Assembly (NCBI GenBank): GCA_018380195.1
Contig: JAGZUC010000020.1
Span: 1 to 36,478 of the forward strand
Length of the DNA: 36,478 nt
Direction of reading: 5' to 3'
Source of the DNA: Collinsella sp.
Lineage (GTDB): Bacteria > Actinomycetota > Coriobacteriia > Coriobacteriales > Coriobacteriaceae
The position numbers and the translations under genes were made by a program. The notes below the pieces were generated by a model. The model did no database searches, was not told the origin of the DNA, and saw only the letters and a program-made list of their open reading frames with translations. Shown here piece after piece: positions 23,890-31,901 of this stretch (positions are counted from its first letter, which is position 1; the number at the start of each line of letters is the position of its first letter).

Positions 23890-24097
23890 TCAGAATTAAC
23901 GATAAACGATAAATAATTACGGATACTGAGTAAGTAATGATTGAAAACGATTAGCGTGAGCTATTAGCCCATTTTGGGTGCCGGAGTTGGCGTTCGGGGG
24001 ATGAGGACAAATGCCAAAACTTCCCGTGATCGCGCAAGCGCTCCATCGGGTTCCCCTAATTCATCAGGGAAAACAACTGCAAACGATTGCAAGTAAC

Positions 24098-24127
24098 CGG
24101 TGAACGGTCAAAAACTACCGTTCACCG
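24098..24127. repeat. Perfect 11-bp inverted repeat in the PTS leader
   Basis: CGGTGAACGGT (24098-24108) and its exact complement (24117-24127) are separated by 8 bases. Variants recur at 24315-24325 (CGGTAAACGGT) and 24353-24364 (complement of a related form), and a CACCG/CGGTG hairpin is at 24334-24347. This looks like an operator array. Confidence 0.7.
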
Positions 24128-24138
24128 ATAATCTCAAA

Positions 24139-24154
24139 ACTGGTTCTAACTGGT
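24139..24154. promoter_or_regulatory. Direct repeat of ACTGGT half-sites
   Basis: ACTGGT-TCTA-ACTGGT shows two direct half-sites of the type used by GntR/HutC regulators such as NagR and DasR. It lies about 280 bases upstream of the better operator at 24421. Confidence 0.45.
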
Positions 24155-24420
24155 ATTAAGTCAAAAAGACCAATTCACAAATCTTCATAATGACCTGCAA
24201 TTTTTCTACACGCTATTTTAGCCGCCCTGCGTTGTTTAGACGCGGGGCGAGACTCGATCTAACGCCGAATCATTTCGAAACGGTTTCAAAACCGCAGGTA
24301 GAAGTGTTAACGAGCGGTAAACGGTCGATTTATCACCGTGAGCGGTGCAAAAACGTTTTACCGTATGAATCAACGAAAGCGACCTCTTCTGTGGTGATAT
24401 AGTGGCAACAACACGTCACG

Positions 24421-24449
24421 TGGTTACTACCAGTTTAGAAACCACTGGT
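24421..24449. promoter_or_regulatory. Putative GntR operator before the PTS operon
   Basis: TGGTTACTACCAG (24421-24433) is the same 13 bases found at 28714-28726. A second half-site ACCACTGGT follows at 24441-24449, and CCAGT/ACTGG arms span 24431-24448. It lies 17 bases past the TATAGT box, a position where a repressor would block initiation. Confidence 0.7.
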
Positions 24450-24496
24450 CTTTAAAGAACGCTTTCCAAGAAGCTTTAAGGGCGATTGCCCGCTGG

Positions 24497-24539
24497 CTTC
24501 CGAAAATCATCGGACTCAGATCGTACACACCTTCGGAAG
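24497..24539 (+). promoter_or_regulatory. Hairpin partly covering the IIA ribosome binding site
   Basis: CTTCCGAA (24497-24504) pairs with TTCGGAAG (24532-24539), with a 27-base loop. The AAGGGA ribosome binding site starts inside the 3' arm. Confidence 0.45.
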
Positions 24540-24549
24540 GGAAATTTGA

Positions 24550-24993
24550 ATGGTTGGCTTTATTCTTACCGGTCATGGACAGTTCGCACCCGGCCTTGCA
24601 AGCGCTATCGCTATGGTTGCCGGCGACCAGCCCGCTTTTACCGTCGTTCCTTTCGAGGGCGACCAGGCTGCTTCCTACGGTGAGGATCTCCGCGCCGCTA
24701 TTACCGCCATGCGCGAGGAGTGCGATGGCGTGCTCGTCTTTACCGACCTGCTCGGTGGTACTCCGTTCAATCAGTCGATGATGATTGCCCAGGATGTCGA
24801 CAACGTCGAGGTTCTGACCGGTACTAACCTCCCCATGGTTATTGAGCTTCTGTTCCTCCGCGGTAACGCCACGCTCGCCGAGCTTGGCGAGCAGGCCGTG
24901 ACCGTTGGCCAGACGGGCATCACCGCCCAGACGGTCGCTTCTGTTGCTGGAGCCGAGGAAGAGGATATCTTCGGCGACGAGGACGGCATCTAA
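24550..24993 (+). CDS. Mannose-family PTS IIA component
   Basis: A 147-aa cytoplasmic EIIA of the mannose/fructose/N-acetylgalactosamine PTS class (Man family). It receives phosphate from HPr on H9 in MVGFILTGHGQFAPG, at the usual place for AgaF/ManX-type domains. FTDLLGGTPFNQS is also a family signature. An acidic tail ends the protein. AAGGGA is nine bases before the ATG. The stop overlaps the yajC start by one base. Confidence 0.93.
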   Translation: MVGFILTGHGQFAPGLASAIAMVAGDQPAFTVVPFEGDQAASYGEDLRAAITAMREECDGVLVFTDLLGGTPFNQSMMIAQDVDNVEVLTGTNLPMVIELLFLRGNATLAELGEQAVTVGQTGITAQTVASVAGAEEEDIFGDEDGI

Positions 24994-25274
24994 TGGCCGA
25001 TTTCGGAGCCAACGTCCTGAGCTCCTCGGTCGCCCTTTTAGGCCTGCTTGTCATCATGGGCTTGATTTACACCATTTGGTCTCAGATCAACATGAAGAAG
25101 AAGCAGAAGTACTTCAAAGAGCTGCACACCGAGCTCAAGCCGGGTCAGGAGGTCCTTTTCGCCGGCGGTATCTACGGAACCGTCAAGGGCATCGAAGGCG
25201 ATAAGGTCCAAATCAAAGTCCGATCCGGTGCCGTCGTAGATGTTTCGCGTTACGCGATTCAGGAGATCAAGTAA
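24993..25274 (+). CDS. yajC: YajC-like membrane protein inside the PTS operon
   Basis: A 93-aa protein. One transmembrane helix (about 10-30) is followed by KKKQKYFKELHTELKPGQEVLFAGGIYGTVKGIEG, the standard YajC soluble domain. YajC is an accessory subunit of the SecDF translocase complex. Its start overlaps the IIA stop (TAATG) and IIB follows 36 bases later, so it is a full member of the PTS operon. Streptococcal amino-sugar PTS operons also carry a YajC-like gene, so this is a known but unexplained association. Confidence 0.88.
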   Translation: MADFGANVLSSSVALLGLLVIMGLIYTIWSQINMKKKQKYFKELHTELKPGQEVLFAGGIYGTVKGIEGDKVQIKVRSGAVVDVSRYAIQEIK

Positions 25275-25310
25275 CTGTCGTCAGCAATCAACGAAAGGAA
25301 GCTGATCAAC

Positions 25311-25793
25311 ATGGCAGAACCCAACATTCTTCTTACCCGCATCGATAACCGACTGGTTCATGGTCAGGTTGCCACCCAGTGGAACTCCACCCTGGGCTCC
25401 AACCTCATCCTCGTCGCCAACGACGACGTGTCGACCAACACCATGCGCCAGAACCTCATGAAGATGGCCGCTCCCACCGGCGTCGCTACGCGTTTCTTCT
25501 CCCTGCAGAAGACCATCGACGTCATCGGCAAGGCGAGCCCGCGCCAGAAGATCTTCATCGTGGCCGAAACACCGGAAGACGTGCTTACGCTCGTCAAGGG
25601 CGGTGTGCCTATAAAGAAGGTAAACATCGGCAACATGCACATGTCGGAAGGAAAGCGCCAAGTCGCCACCTCCGTCGCAGTTAACGACGAGGATGTCGCT
25701 GCGTTTAAAGAGCTGCAGGAATTGGGGGTGGAGTTGGAGATCAGGCGCGTTCCGAGCACGCCTGTTGAGGACACGAGCAAGCTCTTCTCGTAA
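25311..25793 (+). CDS. Mannose-family PTS IIB component (phospho-histidine form)
   Basis: A 160-aa cytoplasmic EIIB that passes phosphate from IIA to the sugar. The phosphorylated residue is H17 in LLTRIDNRLVHGQVATQW. The protein continues with the family block TIDVIGKASPRQKIFIVAETPEDVLTLVKGGVPIKKVNIGN. AAAGGAAG precedes the ATG. It is 90 bases from IIC with AAAGGAGG before it. The AgaV/ManX sub-specificity cannot be read directly, but the neighbours favour an N-acetylamino sugar. Confidence 0.93.
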   Translation: MAEPNILLTRIDNRLVHGQVATQWNSTLGSNLILVANDDVSTNTMRQNLMKMAAPTGVATRFFSLQKTIDVIGKASPRQKIFIVAETPEDVLTLVKGGVPIKKVNIGNMHMSEGKRQVATSVAVNDEDVAAFKELQELGVELEIRRVPSTPVEDTSKLFS

Positions 25794-25883
25794 TCCTCGT
25801 GATCCACGTTGTCAGGAGTGAAACCCTGACATTCTGTACGTGATATCCAAAGTGCGTACATACATTTTGAAAGGAGGAGCAAG

Positions 25884-26684
25884 ATGGAATACACGATCTT
25901 CCAGGTCGCTCTGGTCTTCATCGTCACGTTCGTCGCGGCAATCGACCAGTTTAACTTCCTCGAGTCTCTCTATCAGCCCATCGTCACCGGCGCCGTCATC
26001 GGTCTTATCCTTGGCGACCTCAACACCGGTCTTCTCGTGGGTGGTACTTATCAGCTCATGACGATCGGCAACATGCCGATCGGAGGTGCTCAGCCGCCTA
26101 ACGCCGTTATCGGCGGCATCATGGCAGCCATTCTCGCTATCGCTACGGGCCTCGAGCCCAACGCGGCAGTCGGCCTTGCCATTCCGTTCGCTCTGCTTGG
26201 TCAGCTCGGCGTTACCCTGGTCTTCACGCTTATGTCGCCGCTCATGTCCTCCGCGGACAACATGGCTCACAACGCTGACACCAAGGGTATCGAGCGTCTG
26301 AACTACTTCGCCATGGCTCTGCTCGGCCTGATCTTCGCTGTCGTCGTCACCCTGTTCTTCATCGCTGGCGCTACCATCGGTCAGACCATCGCTTCCGCCA
26401 TCCCGACCTGGCTGCAGACCGGTCTCTCCGCTGCAGGCGGCATGATGCGCTTCGTCGGCTTCGCCGTCCTGCTCAAGGTTATGATGAACCGCGATATGTG
26501 GGGCTTCTTCCTCATGGGCTTTGGCCTCGCGCTCATCACCGTTGCCAACGATTCTCTGGCAACCCCTGCCCTGCTCATCCTCGCTCTCATCGGCTTCGGC
26601 ATCGCTTTCTGGGACTTCCAGCAGCAGACCGAGCTGAAGGGTGCAGCTGTTTCTGACGGAGGTGACTTCGAAGATGGCATCTAA
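25884..26684 (+). CDS. Mannose-family PTS IIC permease
   Basis: A 266-aa membrane protein, one half of the sugar channel together with IID. It has about seven hydrophobic segments. The FNFLESLYQPIVTGAVIGLILGDLNTGLLVGGTYQL block and GGAQPPNAVIGGIMA are typical of the AgaW/ManY family. Its C-terminus overlaps the IID start by 11 bases. AAAGGAGG is nine bases before the ATG. Confidence 0.93.
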   Translation: MEYTIFQVALVFIVTFVAAIDQFNFLESLYQPIVTGAVIGLILGDLNTGLLVGGTYQLMTIGNMPIGGAQPPNAVIGGIMAAILAIATGLEPNAAVGLAIPFALLGQLGVTLVFTLMSPLMSSADNMAHNADTKGIERLNYFAMALLGLIFAVVVTLFFIAGATIGQTIASAIPTWLQTGLSAAGGMMRFVGFAVLLKVMMNRDMWGFFLMGFGLALITVANDSLATPALLILALIGFGIAFWDFQQQTELKGAAVSDGGDFEDGI

Positions 26685-27756
26685 TGAGTATGTGATCCCG
26701 GAGCACTACGAGGATCTCACTCCTGCTCCGCAGCTCGACCAGAAGACCCTCAACAAGATGGCTTGGCGCTCCTGCTTCCTGCAGGCCTCGTTCAACTACG
26801 AGCGTATGCAGGCTGCTGGCTGGCTCTACTCCATCATCCCCGGTCTGGAGAAGATCCACACCAACAAGAACGACCTCGCGGCTTCCATGAGCCACAACCT
26901 GGAGTTCTTCAACACCCACCCGTTCCTCGTCACCTTTGTTATGGGTATCGTGCTTTCGCTCGAGCAGAACAAGGTTGACATCCCCACGATCCGCGCCGTC
27001 CGCGTTGCCGCAATGGGCCCGCTCGGTGGTATCGGTGACGCTCTGTTCTGGCTGACGCTCGTGCCTATCACGGCCGGCATCACCTCCAACATGGCCATCA
27101 ACGGCAACGCCGCTGCACCGATCATCTTCCTGGTGATCTTCAACGTCGTCCAGTTCGCTCTGCGCTTCTGGCTCATGAACTGGTCCTACAAGCTTGGCAC
27201 CAGCGCTATTGACGCTCTGACTGCCAACATGCAGGCCTTCACGCGTGCCGCTTCCATCATGGGCGTCTTCGTCGTCGGTTGCCTGGTCGTCACCATGGGT
27301 GGCACCCAGATCAACCTCCAGATCCCCAACGGCACCACCCGTGGCCTCTCCGCTACTACCGTGATCGTCTCCGAGAAGGAGGCCGAGAACTTCACCGGTA
27401 TGGAGGGCATCGATACCGAGACCGCTGAGGCCGGCACCATCGCCATGACCGATGAGGACGGCAACGCCCTCACCGCTTCCGATGCCGACGGCAACGCTGT
27501 CGAGTGCGGCGTCACCGATCTGGGCAACGGCATGGAGTCCGTTACCTACGGCACCGTCACCGAGGATCCGGTCAACTTCTCCGTTGCCGACACCCTCAAC
27601 ACCATCGTCCCGAAGCTCGTCCCGCTTATGCTTACGCTGCTGCTTTACTACATGTTCGCTAAGCACAGCTGGACCCCGACCAAGGGCATTCTCCTGCTCT
27701 TTGTCCTTGGCATCCTGGGCGCTGGCCCGCTTGGTCTCTGGCCGAGCATCTGGTAA
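26674..27756 (+). CDS. Mannose-family PTS IID permease with a long extracellular insert
   Basis: A 360-aa IID protein. The ATG at 26674 is ten bases after GGAGG and inside the end of IIC; the upstream reading from 26641 is less likely. The N-terminal WRSCFLQASFNYERMQAAGW and GDALFWLTLVPITAG blocks are family signatures. Residues about 220-300 form an Asp/Glu/Thr-rich soluble stretch before the last two helices, longer than in the usual IID of 270-300 aa. It begins after MGGTQINLQIP. The terminator follows at 27823. Confidence 0.92.
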   Translation: MASNEYVIPEHYEDLTPAPQLDQKTLNKMAWRSCFLQASFNYERMQAAGWLYSIIPGLEKIHTNKNDLAASMSHNLEFFNTHPFLVTFVMGIVLSLEQNKVDIPTIRAVRVAAMGPLGGIGDALFWLTLVPITAGITSNMAINGNAAAPIIFLVIFNVVQFALRFWLMNWSYKLGTSAIDALTANMQAFTRAASIMGVFVVGCLVVTMGGTQINLQIPNGTTRGLSATTVIVSEKEAENFTGMEGIDTETAEAGTIAMTDEDGNALTASDADGNAVECGVTDLGNGMESVTYGTVTEDPVNFSVADTLNTIVPKLVPLMLTLLLYYMFAKHSWTPTKGILLLFVLGILGAGPLGLWPSIW

Positions 27757-27822
27757 GGCTCTAGCTTGAGGGGTGTGTCCCTACGCGGCTCACACCCCGA
27801 CCCCTTAAGCCATGTGTATGTT

Positions 27823-27861
27823 AAAAGCCGCGTGCTCGAAAGAGCGCGCGGCTTTTGTTTT
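27823..27861 (+). terminator. Intrinsic terminator of the PTS operon
   Basis: A stem of AAAAGCCGCG and its complement with a further GCTC/GAGC pair closes a GAAA tetraloop and ends in a T-rich tail (GTTTTC). It separates IID from gntR. Confidence 0.9.
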
Positions 27862-27862
27862 C

Positions 27863-27892
27863 TTGATGATTCGGGTGTTGCGGACTGATAAT
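27863..27892 (+). promoter_or_regulatory. Possible gntR promoter
   Basis: TTGATG (27863-27868) and GATAAT (27887-27892) are 18 bases apart. A GGGTGTT/AACACCC inverted repeat (27873-27879 and 27897-27903) spans the -10 and could be an operator. Confidence 0.45.
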
Positions 27893-27941
27893 GCTTAACA
27901 CCCTAGGTAGTTAGCCGAATTCGAGCAAAAGGGAGGATAGG

Positions 27942-28673
27942 ATGGCGATCGGAGCGCGTAAGCAACCGCTGTACGATCAGCTGGTCGATATTCTGACCGA
28001 AAAGATTGACCATGAATATCGCGCCGGTGACATGATTCCTTCCGAGCGCGAACTTTCGGAGCGCTATGGTCTCTCGCGCACTACGGTACGCCTGGCTCTG
28101 CAGGAACTGGAGCGTTTAGGACTGGTGGTTCGGCAGCACGGTCGCGGTACCTTTGTGACCGACCGTTCGGCAAAGGCAACCAATCTTATGCAGTCCTACA
28201 GCTTTACTGAGCAGATGCGCGCGATGGGTCGCGACCCCGAGACCACGATTCTCGAGTTTTGCGAGATGGAGGCCGATAAGAATCTGGCCGAGCATATGGG
28301 ATTGCGTATCGGTGATCGCATTTTTAAGCTTAAGCGCCTTCGTTCTGCCGACAACATGCCCATGATGGTCGAACGCAGCTATCTACCGGTTCGTCAATTT
28401 CTGTCCCTAAAGCGACCGCTGCTGGAGCGTAAGCCGCTTTACGATGTGATTGAGCAAGACTTTCAGCAAAAGATACGTGTGGCCGAAGAGGAATTCTATG
28501 CGAGCATAGCCCGTCCCACCGATGCCCACCTTTTGGGAATTGTCGAGGGCTCGCCCGTGCTCGATTTGGTCCGTACAACGTATAACGAGTCAAACGAGGT
28601 TGTGGAGTATACGCTCTCGGTTGCTCGTGCCGATCAGTTTAAATACAAGGTTTATCACCAGCGCAACGTTTAG
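27942..28673 (+). CDS. GntR/HutC-family transcriptional regulator
   Basis: A 243-aa repressor-type protein. The N-terminal winged helix-turn-helix (about 8-74) contains IPSERELSERYGLSRTTVRLALQELERLGLVVRQHGRGTFV. The C-terminal UTRA effector domain (about 90-240) binds a sugar phosphate in relatives such as NagR, DasR and AgaR. Gene position between the PTS operon and agaS, and the shared palindrome at 24421 and 28713, make it the likely regulator of both. GGGAGGA precedes the ATG. The effector is not determinable; amino-sugar phosphates are the obvious candidates. Confidence 0.92.
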   Translation: MAIGARKQPLYDQLVDILTEKIDHEYRAGDMIPSERELSERYGLSRTTVRLALQELERLGLVVRQHGRGTFVTDRSAKATNLMQSYSFTEQMRAMGRDPETTILEFCEMEADKNLAEHMGLRIGDRIFKLKRLRSADNMPMMVERSYLPVRQFLSLKRPLLERKPLYDVIEQDFQQKIRVAEEEFYASIARPTDAHLLGIVEGSPVLDLVRTTYNESNEVVEYTLSVARADQFKYKVYHQRNV

Positions 28674-28712
28674 CGCCTCCAGTGTTTTCATGTGATGATT
28701 CTTTGCATTTAA

Positions 28713-28748
28713 CTGGTTACTACCAGATAACCAACCGAAGTGTATAAT
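28713..28748 (+). promoter_or_regulatory. agaS promoter with GntR operator over the -35
   Basis: CTGGTTACTACCAG (28713-28726) is a CTGGT/ACCAG inverted repeat with a 4-base spacer. A consensus TATAAT lies at 28743-28748. No -35 hexamer is visible at the expected place, which the operator occupies. Confidence 0.75.
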
Positions 28749-28787
28749 TGCACGTCAGAGGATTACTTCTAGAGAGAGGTATTAGAA

Positions 28788-29954
28788 ATGTTCGAGAAGA
28801 GTGTCGAGGAGCTCACCGAGCTCGGCGCCCAGATCACCACGGCCGAGATTGCCCAGCAGCCCGAGCTTTGGCGTGATACGCTCAACATCTACCGCGAGAA
28901 CAAGGAGGCCATCGAGGCCTTCCTGGCCGAGGCTCGCGCCATGGGCGAGGGCCGTCTGTCCGTTGTCTTCACTGGTGCCGGTACTTCTGACTACGTGGGC
29001 GATACCTGCGCTCCGTACCTGCGTCACGCCGGCAACACTGATCTCTACGACTTTAAGCCCATCGCCACGACCGACATCGTGAGCGCTCCGCGTGACTTCC
29101 TGCGCGCCGAGGATCCCACACTCGTGGTTTCCTTCGCCCGTTCCGGCAACAGCCCCGAGAGCCTTGCCGCCGTCGCCGTTGCCAAGGAGCTCGTCCACAA
29201 CGTCAAGTTCCTCAACATCACCTGCGCTCCCGAGGGCAAGCTGGCCGTCGAGTCCGCCGATGACCCCAATGCGCTGACGCTGCTCATCCCGCGCGCCAAC
29301 GACAAGGGCTTCGCCATGACCGGTTCTTACACCTGCATGACCCTGCTCTCCACCCTCATCTTTGACGAGGCTTCCGATGAGCAGAAGGCCGAGTGGGTCG
29401 AGACCATCGCCAAGATGGGCGAAGAGGTCATCTCCCGCGAGCCCGAGATCGCCGATTACCTTGCCGGCGACTTCAACCGTGTGACCTACCTGGGTTCTGG
29501 CTCCTTCGGTGGCCTTGCTCAGGAGAGCCAGCTCAAGATCCTCGAGCTTGCTCACGGCCTGGTTGCCACCTCTTACGACACCTCCATGGGCTATCGTCAT
29601 GGACCTAAGTCCTTCGTCGACGATAAGACGCTCGTCTTCGTGTTCGTCAACAACGACGCCTACACCCGTCAGTACGACATCGACATCCTCAACGAGATCG
29701 GTGGCGACGAGATCGCTCAGCACACCATCGCCGTTCAGCAGGAAGGTGCCACCGTCTACGAGGGCGAGTCCTTCACCTTTAAGGGCTACGAGGCACTTCC
29801 CGAGGGCTACCTTGCTCTGCCGTTCGTGATGTTTGCCCAGGCTATCAGCCTGCTCAACTCCGTGCGCGTGGGCAACACGCCCGATACGCCGAGCCCCACC
29901 GGCACGGTCAACCGCGTGGTTAAGGGCGTGACGATTCACCCCTTCACCGCTTAA
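28788..29954 (+). CDS. agaS: SIS-domain sugar isomerase/deaminase, AgaS type
   Basis: A 388-aa double-SIS-domain protein of the AgaS family, which converts galactosamine-6-phosphate to tagatose-6-phosphate with loss of ammonia. The sugar-phosphate loops are FTGAGTSDYVGD (about 61-72) and SFARSGNSPESLAA (about 114-127). The end GNTPDTPSPTGTVNRVVKGV is typical for AgaS. Most SIS proteins of this length are AgaS or GlmS-like; the glutaminase domain of GlmS is absent. AGAGAGG precedes the ATG. A terminator follows, so nagA has its own promoter or read-through. Confidence 0.88.
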   Translation: MFEKSVEELTELGAQITTAEIAQQPELWRDTLNIYRENKEAIEAFLAEARAMGEGRLSVVFTGAGTSDYVGDTCAPYLRHAGNTDLYDFKPIATTDIVSAPRDFLRAEDPTLVVSFARSGNSPESLAAVAVAKELVHNVKFLNITCAPEGKLAVESADDPNALTLLIPRANDKGFAMTGSYTCMTLLSTLIFDEASDEQKAEWVETIAKMGEEVISREPEIADYLAGDFNRVTYLGSGSFGGLAQESQLKILELAHGLVATSYDTSMGYRHGPKSFVDDKTLVFVFVNNDAYTRQYDIDILNEIGGDEIAQHTIAVQQEGATVYEGESFTFKGYEALPEGYLALPFVMFAQAISLLNSVRVGNTPDTPSPTGTVNRVVKGVTIHPFTA

Positions 29955-29972
29955 TCGCGTCCCCCTGTAAGG

Positions 29973-30013
29973 GCGCCCGTCCGCTCATAACGGCGGGCGG
30001 GCGCTTTTTGTTT
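29973..30013 (+). terminator. Intrinsic terminator of agaS
   Basis: GCGCCCGTCCG pairs with CGGGCGGGCGC (one G-T pair), followed by TTTTTG. Confidence 0.85.
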
Positions 30014-30071
30014 TACGTGAGCTGGGTATAAGCATCACTACAGTCAACTGCTTTAGAAGCAAGGAGTGCAT

Positions 30072-31241
30072 ATGAGCACGTACGCAATTAAGGCTGACAA
30101 GTTCTTCTTGCCGGCAGGCCCGCAACTGGGCGGCTATCTTATGGTCGAGGATGGCGTCTTTGGCGCCTGGCAGGCCGACGAGCCCTCTTGCGAGATTAAG
30201 GACTACACAGGATCGTGGATTGCGCCGGGTATGGTCGATACTCACATCCACGGCTTCTACAACCACTCAACTACCGATAACGATCCCGAGGGCATCGATA
30301 TCAGCTCGACTGAGCTCGCCCGTCGCGGTACCACCAGCTGGCTGCCCACGACGTTCACCGATGGCGTCGAGCAGATCAAGGACGCCTGCGCCGCTATCGC
30401 TCAGGCGGACGAGGGCCGCGGCCCCGACTTCTGCGGTGCACGCATTCAGGGCATCTACCTGGAGGGCCCCTTCTTTACCATGAAGCATGTGGGCGCGCAG
30501 AACCCCGCTTATCTGATTGACCCCTCTGAGGAGGTCTTCGACCAGTGGCAGGAGGCTGCGGGTGGTCGCATCGTTAAGAGCGCCATGGCGGCCGAGCGCG
30601 ACGGTGCCGCTGCTTATGCGGCTGCGCTGAACGCCAAGGGCGTGGTGACCAGCATCGGTCACTCCGACGCCACCTATGATGAGTGCATCGCCGCCATCAA
30701 CGCCGGTGCCAGCTGCTTTACGCATACCTATAACGGCCAGCGCGGGCTGCATCACCGCGAGCCCGGTGTCGTGGGTGCTGCCATGTCCACGCCCGAGACC
30801 TACGCCGAGATCATCTGTGACGGCAAGCACGTAAACCCTGCCGCCATCAAGGCGCTGCTGCAGGCAAAGGGCTGGCAGCATACGGTGCTCATCACCGACT
30901 GCCTTGGCTGCGGCGGCATGCCCGAGGGCAGCTACACCAGTGGCGGCATGGACGTCATCATGAAGGACAACCTGTGCTGGCTCGCCGACGGCAAGAGCAT
31001 TGCTGGCTCGGTGCTCACGCTTGCCCAGGGCGTCAAGAATATCGTCGACTGGGGCATCGCCAGCGCCGATATCGCCATTCGCATGGCAACCGAGGTGCCG
31101 GCACGCTCCGCGCACATCGAGGATAAGTGCGGCAGCATCATGCCGGGTCGCGACGCCGACTTTGTCGTGTTCGACCATGAGCTCACCCTCGTCGAGACGT
31201 ATGTTGGCGGCCAGAGCGTCGGCAACGCCTTTACCGAGTAA
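30072..31241 (+). CDS. nagA: N-acetylglucosamine/galactosamine-6-phosphate deacetylase
   Basis: A 389-aa metal-dependent amidohydrolase that removes the acetyl group from GlcNAc-6-P or GalNAc-6-P. DTHIHG supplies H58 and H60. Other expected ligands and catalytic residues are E131 (YLEGPFF), H197 (GHSDATY), H218 (CFTHTYN) and D276 (LITDCLG). The start at 30072 follows AAGGAG by five bases; the GTG at 30066 overlaps that site. With the AgaS-type protein and the PTS it forms an amino-sugar route, and GalNAc (AgaA) is as plausible as GlcNAc (NagA). A related C-terminal fragment lies at 33953-34099. Confidence 0.9.
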   Translation: MSTYAIKADKFFLPAGPQLGGYLMVEDGVFGAWQADEPSCEIKDYTGSWIAPGMVDTHIHGFYNHSTTDNDPEGIDISSTELARRGTTSWLPTTFTDGVEQIKDACAAIAQADEGRGPDFCGARIQGIYLEGPFFTMKHVGAQNPAYLIDPSEEVFDQWQEAAGGRIVKSAMAAERDGAAAYAAALNAKGVVTSIGHSDATYDECIAAINAGASCFTHTYNGQRGLHHREPGVVGAAMSTPETYAEIICDGKHVNPAAIKALLQAKGWQHTVLITDCLGCGGMPEGSYTSGGMDVIMKDNLCWLADGKSIAGSVLTLAQGVKNIVDWGIASADIAIRMATEVPARSAHIEDKCGSIMPGRDADFVVFDHELTLVETYVGGQSVGNAFTE

Positions 31242-31247
31242 CGATAG

Positions 31248-31285
31248 AAAAAGACGGCGGGCCCGAATCTGCTCGGACCCGCCGT
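31248..31285 (-). terminator. Terminator of the flavodoxin gene, possibly two-way
   Basis: ACGGCGGGCCCGA (31254-31266) pairs with TCGGACCCGCCGT (31273-31285) with one internal mismatch. On the minus strand the stem is followed by a T-run (complement of 31248-31253). It may also stop nagA transcripts. Confidence 0.85.
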
Positions 31286-31316
31286 ATGGGTTAAACGCTC
31301 AAAAGCACCTTCACAG

Positions 31317-31901
31317 TTACAGCTTGTTAGCGATCTTCTTTGCCGTGCGCTTGACGCCGGCCACCAAGCCTCCTGCAGGATGCTCCTTCTCGTATGCTAG
31401 GCGCTTTTCGCGCTTGGCGTACTCTTCGACGATGATGTCGCCATACTCGTCTTCGATCTTGTCGAAGAAGTCGACGGCGCCCTGAATTTCCTCAGCGGTC
31501 GGGTGTCCCTTTTGGACACCGCCGGCGAGCTTGAACGGTCCCCACGTATCAAAGCCGGGGCAGCCGTAGACACCCATAAAGATGGCCTGCCTCATGCGGC
31601 AGATGCCATCGATATCCTTGCCGTACCACTTGTTTTTGCCACCGTAGGTCATAAGGCCAAACACCTTGTCCTGCGGCTGCAGCACGTTAGTGAGCACGCG
31701 TGCCATGTCCTTGTCGATCTCGGAGTAATAGATGCCCGTGGCGACACCGATCAGATGGTATTCGTGCAGGTTGGGATACTCGTTTTTACCGAGCGCCTTG
31801 ACGTCGAGGGTATCGATCTCGGGGTGTGCCTCGACGATGGCGTCCACGAGCTTTTTCGTATTGCCGTGGTGGCGTGAGGCATAAAGGATGATGGTTCGCA
31901 T
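31317..31901 (-). CDS. Flavodoxin-like protein
   Basis: A 194-aa flavodoxin-fold protein. The phosphate loop ASRHHGNTK (8-16) binds FMN, and MTYGGKNKWYGKD occupies the second flavin-contact loop. After about 165 residues there is a basic C-terminal helix (AGGLVAGVKRTAKKIANKL). The ATG at 31901 has AAAGG upstream; a long in-frame extension to 32972 runs through the mutarotase gene and is a shadow. It is probably a single-gene transcript convergent with nagA. Redox partner unknown. Confidence 0.88.
   Translation of the reverse strand: MRTIILYASRHHGNTKKLVDAIVEAHPEIDTLDVKALGKNEYPNLHEYHLIGVATGIYYSEIDKDMARVLTNVLQPQDKVFGLMTYGGKNKWYGKDIDGICRMRQAIFMGVYGCPGFDTWGPFKLAGGVQKGHPTAEEIQGAVDFFDKIEDEYGDIIVEEYAKREKRLAYEKEHPAGGLVAGVKRTAKKIANKL

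Larger units (their letters stand above)
23890..24549 (+). other. Long regulatory leader of the PTS operon
   Basis: About 660 bases with no supported gene. It is AT-richer than its surroundings and full of inverted and direct repeats, listed separately. A TCGAAACGGTTTCA site at 24275-24288 resembles a LacI/cre-type operator. A -10-like TATAGT is at 24398-24403, without a clear -35. Confidence 0.65.
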
